From assembly GCA_026394015.1 (NCBI GenBank), contig JAPKZA010000236.1, positions 1 through 64,000 on the forward strand: DNA of 64,000 nt, read 5' to 3'. The notes under the pieces are model-generated. The model was not told where the DNA came from and did not search any database. It worked only from the letters and a program-made list of their open reading frames with translations. How positions within the stretch are numbered: the first letter of the stretch is position 1; the number at the start of each line of letters is the position of its first letter. Both the position numbers and the translations under genes were made by a program. Shown here piece by piece: positions 43,801 to 51,679 of this stretch. The DNA comes from Acidobacteriota bacterium. Lineage in GTDB: Bacteria > Acidobacteriota > Terriglobia > Bryobacterales > Bryobacteraceae.

Positions 43801-44918
43801 GCGGGACGCGGATTCGACAGGTGGAGGTGATCCCGATTCGGGCGCCACGGAAGGAGGCGGTGCGGTCGGGGCTGAATTTGGCGGATCCGGTGACGGCTTC
43901 GGAGTTTGGGATTGTGCGGATTTTGACCGAAGCCGGGGTGGAGGGGTTGGGGGAGATTTCGATTACGTTTCCGCGGATTGGGTTTTCGCTGTGCCATGCG
44001 GCGAAGCGGATGTTGGGGCCGGCGGTGGAGGGGATGGACGCGTTGGCGACGCCGCTGGTGCTGGCGGAGATTGACCGGGTGATGGGTGGGGAGTTGAGCG
44101 CGCCGTACTTGCGGGCGGCGTTTGAGATGGCGTTGTTGGACATTACGGGGAAGCATTTCGGGGTGCCGGTGTGGGCGCTGCTGGGGGGGCGGATGCGGGA
44201 GCGGGCGGGGTTGGCGTGGGGGATTTATCAAAAGTCACCGGAGGAGATGGCGGCGGATGCGGCGGCGGGATGGGCGGCGGGGTTTCAGGCGATCAAGCTG
44301 AAGGTGGGGCGGCGGTTGGAGGAGGATTTATTGGCGGTGACGGCGGTGGCGCGGGCGGTGGAGGTTCCGTTGCGGTTGGACGCGAATATGGCGTGGCCGA
44401 GTACGGCGGAGGCGGCGCGGGCGATGCGGGAGTTGGCGGGGGTGGCCAGGGTGGCATGGTTTGAGCAGCCTTTGGGGAAGAGAAACCTGGAGGGGTTGCG
44501 GGCGTTGCGGCAGCAGACGGGGTTGCCGGTGATGGCGGACGAGAGTTGCCAGAGTTTGCGGGACGCTTACGAGTTGGCGCGGGGGGAGGCGGCGGACGTT
44601 TGGAACGTGTATGTGGCCGAGGCGGGGGGGGTGCGGGCGGCGGCGGAGATCTTCGCGTTAGGGGCGGCGGTGGGGGTGCCTTGCATTCTGGGGAGCCAGG
44701 CGGAGATGGGGATTGCGACGGCGGCGTGCGCGCATTTGGCGGTGGCGCTGCCGTGGTTGCCGTATGCGATTGAGACGTTTGGGCCGTTGCGGTACGAACG
44801 GGATATCGTCGCGGGGCCGGGGATGATTGCGGGGGGGTGGTTGACGCCGCCGACGGGGCCGGGGTTGGGGGTGGAGTTGGATTGGGACGCGGTGAAATCT
44901 ATGATGGTGGAACTATGA
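43797..44918 (+). CDS. Mandelate racemase/muconate lactonizing enzyme-type enolase-superfamily protein
   Basis: 373 residues. The N-terminal capping domain leads to the barrel: AIKLKVG carries the Lys-x-Lys catalytic base pair, LDANMAW the first metal aspartate, FEQPLG the next metal glutamate, and MADESC the third metal ligand with nearby lysine/serine positions. This is the MLE/MR layout, which abstracts a proton next to a carboxylate (racemase, cycloisomerase or dehydratase). Its exact reaction cannot be read. It is translationally coupled on both sides (ATGA overlaps at 43797 and 44915). Confidence 0.85.
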   Translation: MSGTRIRQVEVIPIRAPRKEAVRSGLNLADPVTASEFGIVRILTEAGVEGLGEISITFPRIGFSLCHAAKRMLGPAVEGMDALATPLVLAEIDRVMGGELSAPYLRAAFEMALLDITGKHFGVPVWALLGGRMRERAGLAWGIYQKSPEEMAADAAAGWAAGFQAIKLKVGRRLEEDLLAVTAVARAVEVPLRLDANMAWPSTAEAARAMRELAGVARVAWFEQPLGKRNLEGLRALRQQTGLPVMADESCQSLRDAYELARGEAADVWNVYVAEAGGVRAAAEIFALGAAVGVPCILGSQAEMGIATAACAHLAVALPWLPYAIETFGPLRYERDIVAGPGMIAGGWLTPPTGPGLGVELDWDAVKSMMVEL

Positions 44919-45775
44919 GCGAGCGGAAGATTATTGACTGCCATACCCATTTGATGTGGTATCCGGACCATATCAGCGAGCAGTATGCCGAGGAGGCGCT
45001 GGCTTCGAAGCTGGTGAAGTTGAAGCGGAGCGGGGGGTTGGCTTATGCGGCCAACCTGGATAAGCATGTTTATGATTCGACGCCGGAGACGCACTTGAAG
45101 GCGTCGGAGGGGATGGCGCACGTGGTGGTGTTTGGGTTGCAGGCGAAGGCTTGCGGGCTGGATATTCCGAACGAGATTATTGCGGAGTATGTGGCGCAGC
45201 ATCCGGGGCGGATGGAGGGGTGGGCGTCGGTGGACCCGAACCGACCGGACTGCATTGAGCATTTGGATTATTGCGTGAACACGCTGAAGCTGAAGGGACT
45301 GAAACTGGGGCCGGTGTACCAGCATTTTGACCCGCAGGACCGGAAGCATTGGCCGTTTTTCAAGCGGGTGCAGCACTATGGGTTGCCGATTATGTGGCAC
45401 CAGGGGACGACGTTTCCTTCGGCGGCGAAGTTGAAATGGGGGCTGCCGTTGCAACTGGAAGACCTGGCGATGGACTTCCCGGATTTGAAGATGATCATTG
45501 CGCACATGGGGCACCCGTGGGAGACGGATTTGATCGTGCTGATTCGCAAGTGCCCGAATTTATACACGGACATTAGCGCGGTGCACTATCGGCCGTGGCG
45601 CTATTGGCAGGCGATGGTGACGGCGATGGAGTATGGGGTGGAGCACAAGATTCTGCCGGGGTCCGACTTCCCATCGGGCACGATGGCGAACATTGTGGCG
45701 GGGTTGCGGAACGTGAACAAAGTGGTGGAGGGGACGAAGTTGCCTACGATTCCGGAGGAGGGCGTGAGGAAGTAA
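44915..45775 (+). CDS. Amidohydrolase-2 family metal-dependent hydrolase
   Basis: 286 residues from ATG 44915. Metal ligands are visible in DCHTHL near the start, a central histidine in MWHQGTTFP, HMGHPWE and the late Asp in GSDFP. PF04909 members hydrolyse or decarboxylate ring acids and related substrates. As the third gene of the coupled operon it probably acts after the enolase-superfamily enzyme. The last 175 bases are overlapped antisense by an open frame belonging to a membrane protein. Confidence 0.85.
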   Translation: MSERKIIDCHTHLMWYPDHISEQYAEEALASKLVKLKRSGGLAYAANLDKHVYDSTPETHLKASEGMAHVVVFGLQAKACGLDIPNEIIAEYVAQHPGRMEGWASVDPNRPDCIEHLDYCVNTLKLKGLKLGPVYQHFDPQDRKHWPFFKRVQHYGLPIMWHQGTTFPSAAKLKWGLPLQLEDLAMDFPDLKMIIAHMGHPWETDLIVLIRKCPNLYTDISAVHYRPWRYWQAMVTAMEYGVEHKILPGSDFPSGTMANIVAGLRNVNKVVEGTKLPTIPEEGVRK

Positions 45776-46131
45776 GGGAGGAAGGTGAAGACGAGGAGGG
45801 CCGCGTAGTAAACGAGGCGGGGGAGAAGGGGGTGGGGGAACGCTATTTCGGGCAGGGTGAGATGGCGGAGAAAGACGCCGACGGCGACTTCAGCGACGAG
45901 AGTGAACCCGAGGGCGATGAGGCCGGTGGGTAGGGCGGCGCCCGGGGCCAGACGCGGGACGAGCCAGCGGGCGGCGAGCCAGATGGCGACGAGCATGAAG
46001 GGGGTTTCGAGAAGTTCGGCGGTGGGAGCGCCCAGGACGGGGACGACGAGGAGGGTGCGGATGGTGCCCAGCACGAAGCCGGTGCCGAATACGAGGAGAA
46101 AGTAGACGGCACCGGCGCGAACGGGGGGCAT
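45601..46131 (-). CDS. Small integral membrane protein with antisense-overlapping tail
   Basis: 176 residues from ATG 46131. Four hydrophobic helices are visible (AVYFLLVFGTGFVLGTI, PFMLVAIWLAARWL, GLIALGFTLVAEVAVGVFL and LVYYAALLVFTFLPYFL). The usual form of this small family, as I recall it, ends soon after the fourth helix (about 120-145 residues); here about the last 58 codons run antisense to the amidohydrolase gene and look unlike protein. The stop seems to have been lost, so the tail is probably an accidental extension. Confidence 0.6.
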   Translation of the reverse strand: MPPVRAGAVYFLLVFGTGFVLGTIRTLLVVPVLGAPTAELLETPFMLVAIWLAARWLVPRLAPGAALPTGLIALGFTLVAEVAVGVFLRHLTLPEIAFPHPLLPRLVYYAALLVFTFLPYFLTPSSGIVGNFVPSTTLFTFRNPATMFAIVPDGKSDPGRILCSTPYSIAVTIACQ

Positions 46132-46931
46132 TAGAAGCCGATGGTGATGATGGCTTCGATTTGGTTGCGTTTGCTGACGGTGGAGAAAGAGTTGAAGCTT
46201 TCGCCGAGCCAGCGGGTATAGCGGACGCTGGGCATGACGCGAATGCCGAACTGGTCGATGAGTTGGCCGCCGAAGCCGCCGACGAGTCCGCGGACATTCT
46301 GTTTCGGAACGGTGGGCTTGCAGCAGGTCGGTTCCTCGGAGCCGAGGGTGGTGATGACGCTCGACTTGACGTTGGAGACTTTGCGCATGACGGCTCCGCC
46401 TTCGACGAACCAGCGGCCGCCGGCTTTCTGGCGGTCTTTGCCGAAGAAGCGGACGGTGACGGGGATGTCGTAGAAGCGGGCGCGGGTGTCTTCAAACACG
46501 GTGGCGAAGCGGCGTTCGTCGGCGGCGGTGAGGGGGCTGTCGACTCCGGAGAAGACTTCTCCTTCGCGGGTGTAGGCGACGCGACGCATGAAAAAGCCGA
46601 TGGTGGCCGCGAAGCGGTTGGTGATCAGCACTTGGCCGATGCCGCCGTAGCCGACGCGATAGCGCTGGACGGTGGTGGCATAGTTGCCGACGGTTGGAGG
46701 GGAGGTGACGCTGCGGGAGAGCGTTCCGTTGTTCAAGGTGTCGAGCACCATGACCGATAGGCCGGCACCGAGCGAGAAGCGGCGCACGTAATTGACGCGC
46801 TTTTCCATCGGCTGGGCGTTGGCGGAAGGGGCGGGCGCCGGGGTGGAGGCCGGGGCTTGGGCCTGGAGTCCGGTGACACCCAGACAGAACATCGCCATGA
46901 GGGTGGCGGACCATTTCGAAATATTCAACAT
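46131..46931 (-). CDS. Outer membrane beta-barrel protein
   Basis: I start at ATG 46931 (266 residues): signal peptide LNISKWSATLMAMFCLGVTGLQAQ, a Pro/Ala linker (APASTPAPAPSA), then barrel strands (RFSLGAGLSVMVLD, RYRVGYGGIGQVLITNRFAATIGFFMRRVAY, FYDIPVTVRFFG, GVRVMPSVRYTRWL-like segments) ending in IITIGF with a terminal phenylalanine. A CC pair is in PTCCKPT. Its stop overlaps the next start (TAATG), so it is co-transcribed with the small membrane protein. Confidence 0.65.
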   Translation of the reverse strand: MLNISKWSATLMAMFCLGVTGLQAQAPASTPAPAPSANAQPMEKRVNYVRRFSLGAGLSVMVLDTLNNGTLSRSVTSPPTVGNYATTVQRYRVGYGGIGQVLITNRFAATIGFFMRRVAYTREGEVFSGVDSPLTAADERRFATVFEDTRARFYDIPVTVRFFGKDRQKAGGRWFVEGGAVMRKVSNVKSSVITTLGSEEPTCCKPTVPKQNVRGLVGGFGGQLIDQFGIRVMPSVRYTRWLGESFNSFSTVSKRNQIEAIITIGF

Positions 46932-46977
46932 TCGCGTACCAACAATTTTAGCGTACCCGTGATACAACCTCTAGACG

Positions 46978-48228
46978 ATGATTGCTAGCCGCGTTCGATA
47001 CAAAGTCCTCGCTTTCGGGGTGGCCCTGGGTGCCATTACGTATATGGATCGCATCGCGATTTCGATTACGTCGAAGCAGATTACCCACGATTTGGGATTG
47101 ACGGATCAGCAAATGGGCTATGTTTTTAGCGCATTTACGCTGGCTTATGGGCTGTTTGAGATTCCGACGGGGTGGTGGGGGGACAAGGTGGGGACGCGCA
47201 GCGTGCTGATGCGGATTGTGTCGTGGTGGTCGATGTTCACGATGCTGACGGCCGGCGCGTGGAACTTCGTAAGTTTACTTGTGGTGCGGTTTTTATTTGG
47301 AATCGGGGAGGCCGGGGCGTGGCCGAATTCGGCGAAGACGTTTTCGCGCTGGTTTCCGAAGTCGGAGCGGGGGCGAGCGCAGGGGATATTTTTCATGGGC
47401 GCGCACGGGGGCGGGGCGTATTCGCCGCTGTTGATTGCGTGGATGTTGACGTTTCTTCCGTGGCGGATGGTGTTCGTGGTGCTGGGTTCGGTGGGGTTCG
47501 TTTGGGCCATCGCGTGGTACCGCTGGTTTCGGAGTGAACCGGCTGATCATCCGGCCGTGAACGCGGCGGAACTCGCGTTGATTATGGAGGGCCGAGAGGA
47601 GCACGCCGACCACGGCAACGTGCCGTGGGGCAATATTTTGAAGGATCGAAACGTGCATTTGCTGTGCATCATGTATTTCGTGCAGACGTACGGTTTTTAC
47701 TTTTATCTGACGTGGATGCCGACTTACCTGGAGCGGATCCGGGGGTTCAAGGCGACGGATTTGGGGCTGTTTGCCGGGGCACCGATGGTGGCTTGCATGG
47801 TGGCGGATCTGACGGGCGGCATCGCGACCGATGCGATGACGAAACGATTTGGGTTGCGGCTGGGACGGACGATCGCGGGGGGTAGTGGGTTTGTTTTTGC
47901 AGGATTGTTCACGATTTTGGGGGCGGGCGCGGCGGATCCGACGACGGCGGCGCTGTACCTGGCGCTGGGCGCGGGGTGGGGGGCGTTTTGCTTGGGAGCG
48001 GCTTGGGGAACGTGCTTGGACATTTCGGGCCCGCATGCGGGGGTGGTGGGCGCGGTGATGAATACGGCCGGGCAGATCGGCGGATTCCTGAGTCCGATTG
48101 TGCTGGCGTATTTGATCCGGGAGACGGGCGATTGGAATACGCCGTTGAACTTGACCGGGGTGTTGCTGTTGATTGGCGCGGTTTGTTGGATCTTCATAAA
48201 TCCGACGCGAAAGATCGCTTTACACTAG
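46978..48228 (+). CDS. MFS transporter, ACS (anion:cation symporter) type
   Basis: 416 residues with 12 predicted membrane helices. The ACS signature is clear: YMDRIAISI in helix 1, GYVFSAFTLAYGLFEIPTGWWGDKVGTR with the conserved helix 2-3 loop, FLFGIGEAGAWPNSAKTFSRWFPKSERGRAQGIFFMG, and the late GPHAGVVGAVMNTAGQIGGFLSPI. Such porters import hexuronates, glucarate or other organic anions with protons. It starts 5 bases before an S10-like peptidase gene on the same strand. Confidence 0.85.
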   Translation: MIASRVRYKVLAFGVALGAITYMDRIAISITSKQITHDLGLTDQQMGYVFSAFTLAYGLFEIPTGWWGDKVGTRSVLMRIVSWWSMFTMLTAGAWNFVSLLVVRFLFGIGEAGAWPNSAKTFSRWFPKSERGRAQGIFFMGAHGGGAYSPLLIAWMLTFLPWRMVFVVLGSVGFVWAIAWYRWFRSEPADHPAVNAAELALIMEGREEHADHGNVPWGNILKDRNVHLLCIMYFVQTYGFYFYLTWMPTYLERIRGFKATDLGLFAGAPMVACMVADLTGGIATDAMTKRFGLRLGRTIAGGSGFVFAGLFTILGAGAADPTTAALYLALGAGWGAFCLGAAWGTCLDISGPHAGVVGAVMNTAGQIGGFLSPIVLAYLIRETGDWNTPLNLTGVLLLIGAVCWIFINPTRKIALH

Positions 48229-48233
48229 TCGGT

Positions 48234-49703
48234 ATGCGTTTTCTCCTTGCGGCTTTGTTCTCTTTCTCGTTGCTGGCCCAGCCGGCGAAACCGGTGGGGG
48301 AGCCGCCGCCGGTGCAGAAGAAGAGTTCGATTGTGATCGGCGGCAAGACGCTGCAGTACACGACGACGACCGGGCGGATGCCGCTGCTGAACGAGGCGGG
48401 CGAGCCGGAGGCGCATGTTTTTTATGTGGCGTATACGCTGGACACGCCGACGCCGGTGAACAAGCGACCGCTGATGGTGGCCTTCAACGGAGGCCCGGGG
48501 TCGGCGACGGTGTGGCTGCACCTAGGGGTGTTGGGACCGCGCTACATTCCGATGCAGGATGATGGATCGTATCCGCCGCCGCCGTACCAGGTGAAGGACA
48601 ACCCGCAGACGTTTTTGCCGTTTACGGATATGGTTTTCGTGGATCCGGTGGGTACGGGATATTCGCGGGCGGCGAAGCCGGAGTTGGGCAAGAAGTTCTG
48701 GGGGGTGCAGGGGGACATTGCGAGCGTGGGCGAGTTCATTCGACTGTACTTGGGGCGGTATAACCGGTGGTCGTCGCCGCTGTATTTGATTGGGGAGAGT
48801 TATGGGACTTTCCGGGCGGCGGGTTTGTCTGGTTGGCTGGTGGACCGGGGGATGGCGTGCAACGGGATCGTGCTGGTTTCTTCGATTTTGCAGTATCAGA
48901 CGGCGCGGTTTTCGAAGGGCAACGATCTGCCGTATCCGCTGTTTCTGCCGACGTATACGGCCATCGCGTGGTACCACAAGAAGCTGCCGGCTTCGCTGCA
49001 GCAGGCGGGGTTGAAAGAGGCGACGGCGGAGGCGGAGAAGTTTGCGTTGAATGAGTACTCGGTGGCGTTGATGAAGGGCGATCGGCTGACGCCGGGGGAG
49101 CGGCAGGCGACGGTGGAGAAGTTGAGCCGGTTGACGGGCTTGAGCAAGGAGTATTTGGAGCGGAATGACTTACGGCCGGAGATCATGCACTTCATCAAGG
49201 AGCTGCGGCGGAGCGAAGGGAAGGTGGTGGGGCGTTTGGATGGGCGGTTGACGGCGGTGGAAGGGAACAACGGGGACGAGGTGGCGGGGTTTGATCCGTC
49301 GATGACGGCGATTCGGGCGCCGTATACGGCGGCGTTTAACGACTACGCGCGGCGGGAGTTGGGCTATGAGTCAGACTTGCAATATTACATTTTGGGCGGG
49401 GGCATTGGGCCGTGGGACTACGGTGCGGGTGGGCAGAACAAGTACGTGGAGACGGCGGATATTCTGCGGGACGCGTTTGCGAAGAACCCGTACATGAAGG
49501 TGTATATCGGATCGGGTTACTACGATTTGGCGACGCCGTATTTTGCGACGGAGTATACGTTTAGCCATATGGGTTTGCCGGCGGAATACAAGAAGAACAT
49601 CACGACGCGGATGTACGAGGCGGGGCATATGTTTTATAGCGTGAAGCCGGCGTTGGCGCAGTTGAGCAAGGACGTGGAGGCGATGGTGACGGGGGTACGA
49701 TAA
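48234..49703 (+). CDS. Secreted S10-like serine carboxypeptidase
   Basis: 489 residues from ATG 48234 with signal peptide MRFLLAALFSFSLLAQ. Catalytic elements: the oxyanion segment NGGPGSAT, nucleophile LIGESYGTFRAAG, an acid in SGYYDLATP and the histidine in MYEAGHMFY. It also has the conserved MVFVDPVGTGYS. This is the peptidase S10 pattern common in acidobacteria; likely degrades peptides in the periplasm or outside. The gene begins 5 bases after the MFS gene. Confidence 0.85.
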   Translation: MRFLLAALFSFSLLAQPAKPVGEPPPVQKKSSIVIGGKTLQYTTTTGRMPLLNEAGEPEAHVFYVAYTLDTPTPVNKRPLMVAFNGGPGSATVWLHLGVLGPRYIPMQDDGSYPPPPYQVKDNPQTFLPFTDMVFVDPVGTGYSRAAKPELGKKFWGVQGDIASVGEFIRLYLGRYNRWSSPLYLIGESYGTFRAAGLSGWLVDRGMACNGIVLVSSILQYQTARFSKGNDLPYPLFLPTYTAIAWYHKKLPASLQQAGLKEATAEAEKFALNEYSVALMKGDRLTPGERQATVEKLSRLTGLSKEYLERNDLRPEIMHFIKELRRSEGKVVGRLDGRLTAVEGNNGDEVAGFDPSMTAIRAPYTAAFNDYARRELGYESDLQYYILGGGIGPWDYGAGGQNKYVETADILRDAFAKNPYMKVYIGSGYYDLATPYFATEYTFSHMGLPAEYKKNITTRMYEAGHMFYSVKPALAQLSKDVEAMVTGVR

Positions 49704-49707
49704 GAGT

Positions 49708-50295
49708 ATGGCGACGGCACCAATTCCGCGAATTAGCCCAGCTGAGTATTTGAAGCTCGAAGAAGAGACGGGCCAGCGGTTTGAGTATTTGAACGGGGAA
49801 GTGTTTGCGATGAGCGGGGGGACTTATCCGCATAATCTGATATCGACGAATTTGATTCAACGGATTGGCGGGTTGGTGCGAGAGAAGGGCTGCAAGACGA
49901 TGACTTCCGACCAGCGGATTGTGGTGATGGAGACGGGGCTAGAGACCTATCCGGATGTCTCCGTGATCTGTGGGAAAGTTCAGTTGGCGGGGGTTCATGG
50001 GATGGCGATCGCAAATCCGGTGGTGCTGGTTGAGGTGTTGTCGAAGTCGACGGAGGCCTATGATCGGGGGGAGAAATCGGCACATTACCGGCGCATCGAA
50101 TCCTTGCAGGAGTATTTGTTGATCGCGCAGGGGACGGTGCGGGTGGAGCGGTATCGACGGGCGGGGAACAACGAGTGGGTGCTTTCCGAGTTCACCGATG
50201 TAGGTGGGGTACTGGAGTTGGCGAGTTTAGGGATCGAGATTCCGATTGCCGCGATCTACGACGGTGTTGAGTTTGGGGCGGGGGGCGGGCAATAG
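49708..50295 (+). CDS. Uma2-family PD-(D/E)xK endonuclease-like protein, copy 1
   Basis: 195 residues of the Uma2 (DUF820) family: ISPAEYLKLEEETGQRFEYLNGEVFAMSGGT at the start, the catalytic acids in YPDVSVICG and the E-x-L motif in NPVVLVEVLSKSTEAYDRGEKSAHYRRIESLQEYLLI. The fold is that of restriction-like nucleases. The exact function is unknown, though the family is multi-copy in cyanobacteria and acidobacteria. It is followed 4 bases later by a second copy, and preceded by a peptidase stop 4 bases upstream. Confidence 0.85.
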   Translation: MATAPIPRISPAEYLKLEEETGQRFEYLNGEVFAMSGGTYPHNLISTNLIQRIGGLVREKGCKTMTSDQRIVVMETGLETYPDVSVICGKVQLAGVHGMAIANPVVLVEVLSKSTEAYDRGEKSAHYRRIESLQEYLLIAQGTVRVERYRRAGNNEWVLSEFTDVGGVLELASLGIEIPIAAIYDGVEFGAGGGQ

Positions 50296-50299
50296 GCTC

Positions 50300-50854
50300 A
50301 TGATCAGCCCGGCTGAGTACATCAAGCTCGAGGAAGACACGGGCGAGCGGTTTGAGTATTTGAACGGGGAAGTTTTTGCGATGAGCGTGGGGGCGTTTCC
50401 GCACAATCAGATTACGGCGCGCTTAGTTCAGCGGATTTGGTTTCCTGGCTGCGAGACGCTTGGATCCAGCCAGCGGATTGTGGTGCTGGAAACGGGTCTG
50501 GAGACCTATCCGGACGTTTCCGTGTTTCGCGGCGAGGCCCTGTTGGCCGGGACTCTCGGGATGGCGTTGGCGAACCCGGTGGTGCTGATTGAAGTTTTTT
50601 CGAGGTCGACTGAGGCGTACGACCGAGGGCAGAAATTCGCCCATTACCGGCGGATTGCGTCGTTGCAGGAGTATGTCCTGGTGGCGCAGGACGAGGTTCG
50701 CGTTGAGTGCTTTCGTCGTGGAGAAAAAGGGACGTGGGTGCTGACCGAATGCACGGAAGCGAGTGCGGCATTGAGCCTCGAGAGTTTATCGATTTCGATC
50801 CCGGTCTCCGCGATCTACGACGGGGTTAAGCTCGAAGCCGGCGGCGCGCGCTAG
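50300..50854 (+). CDS. Uma2-family PD-(D/E)xK endonuclease-like protein, copy 2
   Basis: 184 residues from ATG 50300, closely similar to copy 1 throughout: RFEYLNGEVFAMSVGAF, YPDVSVFRG, NPVVLIEVFSRSTEAYDRGQKFAHYRRIASLQEYVLVAQ. It arose by tandem duplication and has since diverged (a FSRS for LSKS change and a shorter insert before the active site). The last 69 bases overlap antisense with the DUF429 gene. Confidence 0.85.
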   Translation: MISPAEYIKLEEDTGERFEYLNGEVFAMSVGAFPHNQITARLVQRIWFPGCETLGSSQRIVVLETGLETYPDVSVFRGEALLAGTLGMALANPVVLIEVFSRSTEAYDRGQKFAHYRRIASLQEYVLVAQDEVRVECFRRGEKGTWVLTECTEASAALSLESLSISIPVSAIYDGVKLEAGGAR

Positions 50855-51568
50855 GTCGTCGAGGGCGGCGAAGAAGGCTTTGTTCGTCTTGGCGGGAACC
50901 GGCTTCATGGGCACGCCCGAGGGATGGTTCCGGAGACCCCAGCGGAACGCCAGGTAGTTTTCGGCCATGCGGCTGTAGGGCTCCAGGTGCACTTGGCCGC
51001 GAGTTCGGCACGGGGTGATGATCGGCCCTTCTTCGTCGTTACCGAAGGCGTGATAGTCGCCGGAGAGCCAAAATTGGCCGACGAGCGCCGCGGTGATCGC
51101 GTCGAGTTCGTCGTGTTTCAACGTTCGATTGGGCAATTCGAGCCCGTAGTCAATCAAACCCTGGTGGAGACCGGCGAGATCGGTTTTCTTGCGGGGGATG
51201 CCGAGCGAATCCTGGGCCGAGCCGGGAAAGCCTTCGATGACGGGGATCCCGTGGCTCTTGATGATCTTTTTTAGAGCGATGCCGCGATGGGTGAGCCGGA
51301 CCATCGACGGTAGTAGGCACGGATAGACGCCGATGCGGAGCGCCATCAACTCGCGTTCGGCATCGCGGAGAATCGAGCCGGGCTCCCGGGGCAGGCCGAG
51401 GGGAGAATCGAGCGATACGACCGCGGGATGGGTCGCGAGGGTGGCGGCGAGCAGTTCGGCGTCGGTGCGCAGGAGGGCTGTCGTGGCCCGGGAGCCGTCG
51501 AGAAGCGCCCAACCACTCGGTTTAATCTGACTGCCTGTAAGGTCAATTCCGACCGATCGCTGTGCCAT
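50786..51568 (-). CDS. DUF429 protein
   Basis: 260 residues of the DUF429 family, which has an RNase H-like fold: opening VGIDLTGSQIKPSGWALLDG, SLDSPLGLP (second acid), then IEGFPGSAQDSLGIPRKK and HDELDAITAALVGQFWL. It looks like a nuclease-type or nucleotide-sugar fold but the reaction is not established. Some 23 C-terminal codons overlap the second Uma2 gene antisense. Confidence 0.75.
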   Translation of the reverse strand: MAQRSVGIDLTGSQIKPSGWALLDGSRATTALLRTDAELLAATLATHPAVVSLDSPLGLPREPGSILRDAERELMALRIGVYPCLLPSMVRLTHRGIALKKIIKSHGIPVIEGFPGSAQDSLGIPRKKTDLAGLHQGLIDYGLELPNRTLKHDELDAITAALVGQFWLSGDYHAFGNDEEGPIITPCRTRGQVHLEPYSRMAENYLAFRWGLRNHPSGVPMKPVPAKTNKAFFAALDDLARAAGFELNPVVDRGDRDRNR

Positions 51569-51679
51569 ACTCTGATTACCGCGCCCACCTAATCATTTCT
51601 TTCGGATTGGGAAAATTCGTCCACAACTTCTTTTTATTAGCCGGGTTCGCAGAACCAATCTGTTCGTAACGAGGTGCCT

